Assembly (NCBI GenBank): GCA_016784545.1
Contig: JADHUM010000044.1
Coordinates: 1 to 37,188, forward strand
DNA: 37,188 nt
Reading direction: 5' to 3'
From: Candidatus Neomarinimicrobiota bacterium
GTDB taxonomy: Bacteria; Fidelibacterota; UBA8477; JABMPR01
Shown: positions 16,818 to 23,909 of the stretch, one piece after another
How positions within the stretch are numbered: position 1 is the first letter of the stretch
How the letters are laid out: each line of letters opens with the position of its first letter
The notes under the pieces: generated by a model
What the model was told of the DNA's origin: nothing
Databases searched by the model: none
Seen by the model: only the letters and a program-made list of their open reading frames with translations
Translations under genes and position numbers: made by a program

Positions 16818-16841
16818 TCCCTCGACTCCGCTCGGGATGAC
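16818..16841. repeat. REP-like arm (CCCTCGACTCCGCTCGGGATGAC)
   Basis: A single copy of the CTCGACTCCGCTCGGGATGAC repeat in the gap between lipB and the GAF-protein gene. Related copies occur at 19793-19817 and, as an inverted pair, at 21292-21382. Confidence 0.85.
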
Positions 16842-16868
16842 ATAAGCGTTGTCTATAGCCTGAAAAAT

Positions 16869-17330
16869 TCAAAATATAACTGCCAGTTTCTCACAGATGG
16901 CCTCAAGCAGTTTCGTATCCAGCTCCGTAAAGGGTGAGATGGCGTGGGAGTCGATATCCAACTCTGCCACAAACTTATCGCCCTTCATAATTGGAAAAAC
17001 CACCTCGGACTGGACATTTGAGCTACATGACAGATAATTGTCTTCCAGGGAAATATCCTGAATAATGAGACTCATTTGAGAGACTGCGACCTGGCCACAA
17101 ATTCCCTTGCCAAAGGCAATTTTAACATGGTCGGTTGGATCGCCTACATAGGGACCCAGAATGAGATTGGTACCTGATTCATCAACGATATAAAAACCAA
17201 CCCAATTGTAGTGGTCGACTCTTTCTGAAAGGAGCTCTGATATTTTTTGTAGAATGTCATCCCTGGAATCCAGGTCGCTAATGATTGTATCTATGGAGTT
17301 GAGCAGGGGTTTTATATGGGGAAACGGCAT
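16869..17330 (-). CDS. GAF-domain protein, free methionine-(R)-sulfoxide reductase-like
   Basis: A 153-residue single GAF domain close to fRMsr: YNWVGFYIVDES, LILGPYVGDPTDHVKIAFGKGICGQVA, VQSEVVFPIM and AELDIDSHAISPF. E. coli fRMsr uses Cys84, Cys94 and Cys118. The last two align with Cys78 (KGICGQ) and Cys102 (YLSCSS), with the same 24-residue spacing, while the first is replaced (His68 in TDHVKI). The enzyme reduces free Met-R-sulfoxide, with the catalytic Cys at the position of Cys102 here. It may still be active with altered recycling. It lies between lpd and lipB on the same strand but separated by gaps of 90-220 nt, so cotranscription is uncertain. Confidence 0.8.
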   Translation of the reverse strand: MPFPHIKPLLNSIDTIISDLDSRDDILQKISELLSERVDHYNWVGFYIVDESGTNLILGPYVGDPTDHVKIAFGKGICGQVAVSQMSLIIQDISLEDNYLSCSSNVQSEVVFPIMKGDKFVAELDIDSHAISPFTELDTKLLEAICEKLAVIF

Positions 17331-17546
17331 CTTCTTGAATATCCTCTTTTTTTTGCGCTCATACTAAACGATTTGAGGTCTCATACCAAGGAGCTTCCCT
17401 TTTGATTATTGACTGACCCTGTGTTACAAAATCAAATATCCCAATTTTTAGGGAAGCCGTCAAAGCACTATCTATAGGAAGAAGTTGTTGGTTTTAATCA
17501 ATATATTGTGGCTATCCCAGTTAATTGGGAAGGGTCTCCTCGCTTT

Positions 17547-18935
17547 TTAAAGGTGGATACCGCGATCCAATGCCAGACCGGAAGCTTCCATTGTCATTTC
17601 TGACAACGTGGGGTGTGCATGAATAGTTTCAAGCACGGCTTCATGTGTCGCTTCCAGTGAACGGGCAATTCCGATCTCTGCGATAAGCTCAGTTGCCTCA
17701 GCCCCTATGATATGTGCGCCCAGGAGTTCTCCATATTTGGCATCATAGATAAGCTTAGTAAATCCATCCGTTTCACCTGATGCCATGGCTTTGCCAGATA
17801 CACGATATGGAAACTTGCCAATCTTCACCTCATAACCTGCTTCGATAGCGGCCCGTTCTGTAAGTCCAATTGAGGCCACCTGGGGTGTGCAGTAGGTGCA
17901 GCCAGGGACATTGTCATACCGCATGGGCTTTACATTCAATCCAGCGATATGCTCAACTGCTGTAATGCCTTCATGTGAGGCGACGTGAGCTAACCAGGGT
18001 GGACCAGCTACATCTCCAATGGCATAGATGCCAGCAGCGCTGGTTTGCATATATCCATTGGTTTTAATCCAGCCTTTTTCCAGTTGTACTCCAGCTTCTT
18101 CCAGCCCCAAATCTTCTGTATTTCCCTGGACACCGATTGCGATGAGAACCTTGTCTGCCTCCAACTCCAGGACATCTCCTGTCTTCGTTTTTACTTTGAC
18201 AAAAGCCTGTCCCCTTGAAACAGAAACAGATTCAACCATTGACTCCAGGTGGGTCTTGATCTTTTTGCGCTTAAATATTTTTTCCAGCTCTGCAGAGACC
18301 TCTTCATCTTCAATGGGAAGCAGGTGGGGTAACATTTCAACCATGGTTACCTGGCTACCCATGGCCGCATAAAAATCGGCAAACTCAACACCGATGGCTC
18401 CAGCCCCGACGATAACCAGTTTTTCCGGGATGCTTTCCAGGCTCATGGCCTCTTTGGATGAGATAATGGTTTCACCATCGTAAGCGGCTCCCGGCATGGG
18501 ACGGGGACGTGCCCCTGTAGCCACTATAATATTATCGGCGCTAATCTTTTCATCGTTATTGATACGAATCTTATTTCCACCCAACAACATGGCTGAACCA
18601 TGGATTACATCGACTTCATTTTTCTTCATGAGGAAATCAACTCCCTTTGAAAGGGAGCCAGCGACCTGTCTTGAGCGCTGAATCACCGAGGGGAAGTCCA
18701 CCTCAACACCATCCACTACGACACCAAATTTTTTGGCTTTCTGGGCAGATCGTAATACTTCTGCACTTTTTAAGAGGGCCTTGGTAGGAATACAGCCCCA
18801 ATTCAGACACACCCCACCCAGATCGGCGCGCTCAATCACCACTGCTTTTTTCCCAAGCTGAGCAGCTCTGATTGCAGCGACATACCCACCGGGGCCGCCA
18901 CCAATGATTGCAATATCATATTTTGTTAAACCCAT
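17547..18935 (-). CDS. lpdA: Dihydrolipoyl dehydrogenase (E3)
   Basis: A 462-residue FAD/NAD disulfide oxidoreductase. FAD-binding IGGGPGGYVAAIRAAQLG (11-28), the redox-active disulfide GGVCLNWGCIPTKALL (Cys43/Cys48), the NAD-binding VIVGAGAIGVEFADFYAAMG, the second FAD motif IYAIGDVAGPPWLAH, and the C-terminal HAHPTLSEMTMEA with the catalytic His-Glu pair are all intact. It reoxidises dihydrolipoamide on the E2 protein. The neighbouring E1-E2-lipA-lipB genes on the same strand make it the E3 of that complex, and it may also serve other lipoyl enzymes. Confidence 0.97.
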   Translation of the reverse strand: MGLTKYDIAIIGGGPGGYVAAIRAAQLGKKAVVIERADLGGVCLNWGCIPTKALLKSAEVLRSAQKAKKFGVVVDGVEVDFPSVIQRSRQVAGSLSKGVDFLMKKNEVDVIHGSAMLLGGNKIRINNDEKISADNIIVATGARPRPMPGAAYDGETIISSKEAMSLESIPEKLVIVGAGAIGVEFADFYAAMGSQVTMVEMLPHLLPIEDEEVSAELEKIFKRKKIKTHLESMVESVSVSRGQAFVKVKTKTGDVLELEADKVLIAIGVQGNTEDLGLEEAGVQLEKGWIKTNGYMQTSAAGIYAIGDVAGPPWLAHVASHEGITAVEHIAGLNVKPMRYDNVPGCTYCTPQVASIGLTERAAIEAGYEVKIGKFPYRVSGKAMASGETDGFTKLIYDAKYGELLGAHIIGAEATELIAEIGIARSLEATHEAVLETIHAHPTLSEMTMEASGLALDRGIHL

Positions 18936-18956
18936 AATTGATCCTCACATATGTAC

Positions 18957-18976
18957 GCGAGGATTCGAATCCTCGC
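18957..18976. repeat. 20-bp perfect palindrome GCGAGGATTCGAATCCTCGC
   Basis: A perfect self-complementary 20-mer in the 48-nt gap between lpdA and the nucleotidyltransferase gene. Only the two central base pairs differ from the palindrome at 14048-14067. Confidence 0.9.
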
Positions 18977-18983
18977 CTGTAAA

Positions 18984-19697
18984 TCAAATTAAATGCTGTC
19001 GCAAGGTTTCCAGTTTTTCAACCGTTCCAATATCAATCCAATAGGACTGGTCCATGGGGAAGGCCTTGATGTTTTCGCCGGACTGTGCTGCTTTCAGATA
19101 GACTGGAATCGTGGAAAAAGAAGTCCCAAGATCACTCATATATTCAAAAATTCCAGATGATATGACCTGGATCCCATTGAAGGCCTGTTTTTCATAGCTG
19201 TTGGTGTTCCATGAGATTTTTTCGCCGGTTTTCTGGTTTTCCCAACCACATAAATTATTGTTTTGGTCGAATCTCAAATAGCGTGAGGTTTCGCGCTTGG
19301 CCACAGCCAGTGTGGCCAGACTCTGGGACCTATTATGGGCAGACAGGAGTTCGTTCAAATCAAGCTCGGAATAAATATCACTGTTGCAGACCAGAAAGGC
19401 GTCTTCTCCCTGGAAATATTTGGAGGCATAAAGCAATCCGCCACCCTGCCCCAACAGGTCTTTTTCTTCTGAGATATGGATGGTCAATCCAAAATCTCTG
19501 GTCCGTACAAAATCTTTAACCTGGTCGCTAAAATGATGGGTGTTGATGACCAGGGTATCAACCCCGGCCATTTGAATTTTGAGAATATTGTGCTCTAAAA
19601 GGGTCTTACCACCAGCAGTAACCAGGCACTTGGGATGCCTGTCCGTCAGGGGGGCCAGTCGCGTTCCCCGACCCGCAGCAAAGAGCATGGCCTTCAA
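18984..19697 (-). CDS. Sugar-1-phosphate nucleotidyltransferase (MurU-like)
   Basis: A 237-residue nucleotidyltransferase. The N-terminus MKAMLFAAGRGTRLAPLTDR has the G-x-G-T-R signature and HPKCLVTAGGKTLLEHNI the nucleotide-site Lys. CNSDIYSELD is the metal-binding D-x-D-like segment, FNGIQVISSGIF contacts the sugar, and the C-terminus YWIDIGTVEKLETLR is typical. The size matches MurU (MurNAc-1-P uridylyltransferase) and bacterial mannose-1-P guanylyltransferases. The upstream kinase-RapZ gene favours the MurU-type reading, because AmgK and MurU are the paired kinase and uridylyltransferase of peptidoglycan-sugar recycling in other bacteria. The exact sugar is inference. Confidence 0.82.
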   Translation of the reverse strand: MKAMLFAAGRGTRLAPLTDRHPKCLVTAGGKTLLEHNILKIQMAGVDTLVINTHHFSDQVKDFVRTRDFGLTIHISEEKDLLGQGGGLLYASKYFQGEDAFLVCNSDIYSELDLNELLSAHNRSQSLATLAVAKRETSRYLRFDQNNNLCGWENQKTGEKISWNTNSYEKQAFNGIQVISSGIFEYMSDLGTSFSTIPVYLKAAQSGENIKAFPMDQSYWIDIGTVEKLETLRQHLI

Positions 19698-19792
19698 GCG
19701 AGACTCCCGGAGATAATTGACTCTGGCTTATTTTTATGGGTATTGCCTGGTGTAGTACCTTCCAATTCAACCTTAATCAATAAACACCTGTA

Positions 19793-19817
19793 CCTTTCGA
19801 CTCCGCTCAAGGTGACG
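19793..19817. repeat. REP-like arm (CTTTCGACTCCGCTCAAGGTGACG)
   Basis: One diverged arm of the CGACTCCGCTC repeat family in the 157-nt gap between the nucleotidyltransferase and kinase-RapZ genes. The inverted partner is not evident. Confidence 0.75.
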
Positions 19818-19854
19818 ATCTGAGCGACCTCGCTGATTGTTGAAAATTAATGCT

Positions 19855-21270
19855 TTATTCCAATTCTCTATGATAGAGCACCACATCAATATCGTGTGTC
19901 TCTTTCAGGTGATCCGCCAGCCTGTTGGCAGAATGCACAGAGCGATGTTGACCCCCCGTACATCCGAATGAAATCATCAGGTCGGTAAAATTCTGTTCTT
20001 CATAGCTGGTAACCGCTGCATCCACCATGGTAAACATGCGTTTCAACCAGCGATTCATGTCTGCCTTGTGGGCAAACCAGTCTATGACTTCCTGATCGTT
20101 AGCTGATAGCTTTTTATAGGCAACATTTCGTCCGGGATTGGGCAGGAAGCGACAATCAAAGACAAACCCACCGCCATGGCCACGATCGTCAACGGGAACC
20201 CCCTTTTTATATGAAAAGCTGGTGATGCGAACTTTGAGACGCAAGTTCGCTTTCCCAAATTCCCTGAGGGCCGAGGATTGAATCAGCTGCTGAAACACAT
20301 CCATCATGACCGGGATATCAATGGGTAGATCCACTTTACGCATCAGGTATTCAAGATTTCTAATGGCATAGGGAATACTCTGGAGGAAGTGGGTTTTGCG
20401 TTCATAAAAACCACGATAGCCATAGGCGCCCATGGCCTGCATAATGCGAATAAACACGAAGGCATAGTAATGTTTGGTGAAAACCTCGCGATCAATGGGG
20501 ATCAACTTGGCGACCTCATTTAGATAATGATCCAGCAAGCGCTCTCTCACCTCAAATGGCAGATCGGCCTTGGCATCAAAGAGCAAAGAGGCGATATCAT
20601 ATTGCAGAGCACCCTTGCGACCTCCCTGATAATCAATGAACCATGGTTTACCATCTTCTAGCATGATATTTCTGGATTGAAAATCGCGATACAGGAAATG
20701 ATTGCCATCAGCCTGAAGCAGGAAGTCGGTAAATGTTCGAAAATCTTGTTCCAGCTTTTGCTCATTAAAACGGATGTGGGCCAGCTTGAGAAAATAGTAT
20801 TTAAAATAATTCAGGTCCCACATCATGGATTGACGATCAAAACTGTGGTGGGGATAGGACTTGCCGTAATCCAGCCCCTGACCACCCTTGATCTGGAACT
20901 GAGGCAACAATTCTACGACCTGTTCATAGGTTTTATACAGGCCTTCAGGAAAATCTTTACGCCCTTCTCTTGCCTCCAGGAGATAGTCGAAAAGGGTAAT
21001 ATCACCGAGATCCTGTTGGAGATAAATATCCTGGTCCAGGTCTTCAGCATAAATTTCTGGTACATCAAGATCTTTTGCCAGGAAATGCCTGGAAAAGCTT
21101 ACAAAGGCATCGTTCTCAAGCCGGTCCCGGTTTTTTGCACCAATCACAGAGCGCTTGTCATTACTCAGACGAAAGTACTCACGATTGGACCCATGGGCTG
21201 GTAGTGGATTCAGATCAACGACCTTTTCCTTGAAATGATCTTCAAACAGCTTTCTTAGTTTTTCAGGCAT
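19855..21270 (-). CDS. APH-like sugar kinase (AmgK-type) fused to a RapZ C-terminal domain
   Basis: A 471-residue two-domain protein. Residues 1-330 are an aminoglycoside-phosphotransferase fold: AHGSNREYFRL (nucleotide loop), IYLQQDLGDITLFD, the catalytic loop HFLYRDFQSRNIM (Asp196, Asn201), and the metal Asp213 in FIDYQGGRKGALQYD. This form (QGGRKG, YDIASLL) matches AmgK-type cell-wall amino-sugar kinases. Residues about 347-471 are a RapZ C-terminal domain: RITSFSYKKGVPVD, GFVFDCRFLPNPGR and ISFGCTGGQHRSVHSANRL. RapZ-C senses glucosamine-6-phosphate and binds small RNA in E. coli. The N-terminal P-loop ATPase of true RapZ is absent. Next to the MurU-like gene on the same strand. Confidence 0.88.
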   Translation of the reverse strand: MPEKLRKLFEDHFKEKVVDLNPLPAHGSNREYFRLSNDKRSVIGAKNRDRLENDAFVSFSRHFLAKDLDVPEIYAEDLDQDIYLQQDLGDITLFDYLLEAREGRKDFPEGLYKTYEQVVELLPQFQIKGGQGLDYGKSYPHHSFDRQSMMWDLNYFKYYFLKLAHIRFNEQKLEQDFRTFTDFLLQADGNHFLYRDFQSRNIMLEDGKPWFIDYQGGRKGALQYDIASLLFDAKADLPFEVRERLLDHYLNEVAKLIPIDREVFTKHYYAFVFIRIMQAMGAYGYRGFYERKTHFLQSIPYAIRNLEYLMRKVDLPIDIPVMMDVFQQLIQSSALREFGKANLRLKVRITSFSYKKGVPVDDRGHGGGFVFDCRFLPNPGRNVAYKKLSANDQEVIDWFAHKADMNRWLKRMFTMVDAAVTSYEEQNFTDLMISFGCTGGQHRSVHSANRLADHLKETHDIDVVLYHRELE

Positions 21271-21291
21271 AGTTTCTCTCTTGTTTGGTCC

Positions 21292-21382
21292 CTCGTCATC
21301 CCGAGCGGAGTCGAGGGATTAGGATCTAAAAACAGGCTTTATCAATAATCTCTTGCACCTCGACTCCGCTCGGTGTGACGAG
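21292..21382. repeat. Long inverted repeat of the CGACTCCGCTCGG family
   Basis: Arm CTCGTCATCCCGAGCGGAGTCGAGG (21292-21316, read in two parts) faces its near-complement CCTCGACTCCGCTCGGTGTGACGAG (21358-21382) across about 40 nt. It fills the gap between folE and the kinase-RapZ gene and could form a stable hairpin with one to two mismatches. Confidence 0.85.
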
Positions 21383-21395
21383 ACAAATGGGTGAT

Positions 21396-21965
21396 TTAGA
21401 GGTTCTTCATGCTTATAATACTTAGAAATTCCGCTCTTGTTTCAGCTTCATCATGAAATTCACCCAACATGGCTGATGTGGTGGCAAAGGAATTCTGTTT
21501 TTCAACACCGCGCATCTGCATGCAAAGGTGACGACCTTCCAATACCACAGCCACACCTGCAGGATCTAATAATTCCATAAGTGCTTCTGCCACCTGGTGG
21601 GTAATACGCTCCTGAATCTGAAGTCTGCGGGAATACATCTCAATGATTCTGGGGATTTTTGATAAACCAATCACTTTTCCCCGGGGGATATAGGCCACAT
21701 GGGCTTTACCAAAGAAGGGGAGCATATGGTGTTCACACATACTGAAGAACTCGATGTCTCGTACAACCACCATTTCAGAGCATTTATCCTCAAAGATGGC
21801 ATCGTTTAGCACGTCCTTCAAATTCTGGTCATAACCTTTGGCAATAAATTTCCAGGCTTTGGCCACCCGTAGTGGAGTGCGAAGCAATCCCTCACGCGAG
21901 GGGTCTTCACCAATCTCAGTCAAGAGGCTGTGGGTTAAATCTTCAATTTTCTTTAAGTCTTTCAT
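21396..21965 (-). CDS. folE: GTP cyclohydrolase I
   Basis: A 189-residue type-IA enzyme. Zinc ligands are Cys77 and His80 in [16 protein letters not shown] and Cys148 in [38 protein letters not shown] is the signature helix, and the end [10 protein letters not shown] contains the conserved substrate-contact residues. It converts GTP to 7,8-dihydroneopterin triphosphate, the entry to folate and queuosine. Its ATG follows the yhhQ stop by 3 nt, with GGAG just upstream, so it is translated from the queD/PTPS-yhhQ-folE transcript. Confidence 0.97.
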   Translation of the reverse strand: MKDLKKIEDLTHSLLTEIGEDPSREGLLRTPLRVAKAWKFIAKGYDQNLKDVLNDAIFEDKCSEMVVVRDIEFFSMCEHHMLPFFGKAHVAYIPRGKVIGLSKIPRIIEMYSRRLQIQERITHQVAEALMELLDPAGVAVVLEGRHLCMQMRGVEKQNSFATTSAMLGEFHDEAETRAEFLSIISMKNL

Positions 21966-21968
21966 TTA

Positions 21969-22772
21969 TTACTCCTGTCCAGGGGACTCATTTTCAATTT
22001 CAAAATCAGCTAGAGGGTTGATCTCCAGATAGCGTGAAAGATAGTGCACGCCGAGATAAAAAGGACCGGTATCCACAAGTGCTGCAAACAATTTAAACGT
22101 ATAACCTGACGCAATAAAGACCAGCAGTTGGTTAAAGATCGGTTTTGCCATATCTACGGGCAGGGCCTTGGCGTAATAGTGGGTAACCAGAATTACAGCA
22201 ACTGTATCTACCAACTGGCTCACCAGGGTAGATCCATTATTTCTCAGCCAGAGGTGCTTACCTCTGGTCAGTTTTTTCCAGAAGTGGAACATATAGACAT
22301 CAACAAACTGGGCTGCCAGATAGGCAATCATGGAAGCCGTGACGGCACCAAAGGTCAGGGCTCTCACCTCATAAAAAACGGGAAGGCGACCGGCTGCATC
22401 TCGGGCGATTTCTCCCGTGGCGGTCAGCGTTTCAAAGCCCGGCACCACACCACCCAGCCACATGATAAACATGACCCACAGGTTGAGTATCAATCCAACA
22501 AAAACCACGAAATTAGCCCGTTTGCGGCCATAGAGCTCACTGATAAGATCCGTGGCTAAAAAAGTTAATGGGTAGGGCAAAACACCGACTGCCACAGCAA
22601 ATACCACATCGCCGTAATTTTCGAAACTCAGGGTAAATAATTTAATAAAACGACTAATGCCCAGTATGTTGAGCATGGCCAGGGTGCCCAGAAAGAGCCC
22701 TGCCAAAACGAGAAAAACCCGCTCTCTTCTTTGAACAATTTCAGGGGATGGGTTTGAATTATATACCGTCAT
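21969..22772 (-). CDS. yhhQ: Queuosine-precursor transporter (VUT/YhhQ family)
   Basis: A 267-residue membrane protein with about six to seven hydrophobic segments. YhhQ-family features are FLATDLISELYGRKRANFVVFVG (the D-x-x-x-E-x-Y-G-x-x-x-A motif), a TASMIAYLAAQFVDVYMFHFWK segment with the Q-x-x-D-V-x-x-[FY]-x-x-[FLW]-K motif, and RNNGSTLVSQLVDT with S-x-x-x-x-Q-x-x-D. Characterised members import the queuine/preQ0/preQ1 class of 7-deazaguanines. It lies between a PTPS/QueD-family gene and folE. Confidence 0.9.
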   Translation of the reverse strand: MTVYNSNPSPEIVQRRERVFLVLAGLFLGTLAMLNILGISRFIKLFTLSFENYGDVVFAVAVGVLPYPLTFLATDLISELYGRKRANFVVFVGLILNLWVMFIMWLGGVVPGFETLTATGEIARDAAGRLPVFYEVRALTFGAVTASMIAYLAAQFVDVYMFHFWKKLTRGKHLWLRNNGSTLVSQLVDTVAVILVTHYYAKALPVDMAKPIFNQLLVFIASGYTFKLFAALVDTGPFYLGVHYLSRYLEINPLADFEIENESPGQE

Positions 22773-22828
22773 ATATCATCCTTTTTGAGGATTCTAAAGT
22801 ACACGCCTTTGGGAGTGTGGGTTGATGC

Positions 22829-23233
22829 CTATTCAGGACCGTAATAGTCCGTGTATATCGTCGGTGTTTCCTGGAGCCTGACACGATGCAGCTGGCCCTC
22901 TTGTAGATGACTTGCTATCTGCTCCCAGATCCACACCACCATATTCTCCGTTGAAGGCTGTTGGCCTTCAAACCAGGGGATATCGATCTCTATTTGGGAA
23001 TGATCGACGTGCTGGATAACATGTTCTTTTACCACCTCTTTGAGATGCCCCAGGTCTACAAGAAATCCCGTTGCTGGATTTACTTTGCCTTTAACTGAAA
23101 CAGTCAGCACATAATTGTGTCCATGGATATTGAGGTCTTCTCCAAAAGCCGCCAGGTTTTCTGCTTCGCTCATGGTGGGATTTCCGTAGCGATGGGCAGC
23201 GCAGAAGTGAAACACTTTATTCAAAACGATCAT
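22829..23233 (-). CDS. 6-pyruvoyl-tetrahydropterin synthase/QueD-family protein lacking the usual catalytic Cys
   Basis: A 134-residue T-fold protein. Zinc ligands are His14 in FHFCAAHRY and His37/His39 in IHGHNYVLTV. Further marks are GFLVDLGHLKEVVKE, the catalytic-site H-V-D77-H78, PSTENMVVWIWEQI, and Glu122 in RLQETPT. In QueD and PTPS a nucleophilic Cys stands 4-6 residues before HGH (as in FGKC...). Here the segment is AFGEDLNIHGH, so Glu32-Asp33 replaces Lys-Cys. Loss of Cys with a nearby Glu is known for PTPS-III enzymes that feed folate synthesis. Function could therefore be folate (FolB bypass) rather than queuosine. It has AAGGAATTG before the ATG, and is first in the transcript with yhhQ and folE. 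Confidence 0.85.
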   Translation of the reverse strand: MIVLNKVFHFCAAHRYGNPTMSEAENLAAFGEDLNIHGHNYVLTVSVKGKVNPATGFLVDLGHLKEVVKEHVIQHVDHSQIEIDIPWFEGQQPSTENMVVWIWEQIASHLQEGQLHRVRLQETPTIYTDYYGPE

Positions 23234-23381
23234 ATCAATTCCTTTGTTATAGCTATGAATTTATTGTGGTTGGTGCCAATGTCAAACGCTGTAAGGGTGA
23301 GTTTAAAAAAATGAGCTGCTGCGCTCCTGAGTTAATGAGTTACTGAGGTGTTGCTTTTGTTGGAAATCCAAGACAACAGTT

Positions 23382-23906
23382 CTAAAAGAATGATTGGTCC
23401 TGCCAGCGGGCGATATGCCAGATTCCTTCTGGATCACTTACAAAATCGAATACAGCATTCCCTGAAAGGAAAAATTCACCTCCTATGGATAGGTCGAAAG
23501 TCTTGGTCAGGCTGATTTCACCAGTTTGGGAAGTATCGGTGGCGATGGTTGCATTCCATACCAGCGTAAAGTGATCAAAAGCGCGAAAAAGACGCCCTGT
23601 GGTGCGCAATTCAGTATCTCTACCCCAATAGTCATAACCGCCAACCCCTCCTATATCGGGGTCGAAGTAGAGAAAGACAAAACTGGTATCAAAGAGTTCG
23701 CTATAAACCAGGCTATCACGGTAGATATAGGCATAGCGGAAATTTTGCAAAACATCCTCTGGCGATTTCTGTTCGGTAAGGATCAGGTTTGCTTCACCCT
23801 CCAAAACACCTTCTGTTGGTGCAAAAGGGTTCCAACAGCCCTGCAGAAAAATCAGGACAATCAGGACAATCAGGATAGGGAGAAGGGTAGGCGTTGAGGT
23901 TTTCAC
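23382..23906 (-). CDS. Lipoprotein of unknown function, paralogue of the next gene (1)
   Basis: A 174-residue protein with a lipoprotein signal: a hydrophobic stretch ILIVLIVLIFLQGC with the lipobox Cys at about 24. The hydrophobic core is encoded by a 9-nt direct repeat (CAGGACAAT on the plus strand, about 23854-23875), an expansion that lengthens the signal peptide. The mature part contains SPEDVLQNFRYAYIYRD, DYWGRDTELRTTGRLFRAFD and the end WHIARWQDQSFF. It resembles the protein at 23910-24500 (SPEFVLQNLANAF and EISVWQD). A nuclear-transport-factor-2-like fold is possible but not demonstrated. The two genes are 3 nt apart. Confidence 0.75.
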   Translation of the reverse strand: MKTSTPTLLPILIVLIVLIFLQGCWNPFAPTEGVLEGEANLILTEQKSPEDVLQNFRYAYIYRDSLVYSELFDTSFVFLYFDPDIGGVGGYDYWGRDTELRTTGRLFRAFDHFTLVWNATIATDTSQTGEISLTKTFDLSIGGEFFLSGNAVFDFVSDPEGIWHIARWQDQSFF

Positions 23907-23909
23907 GGC

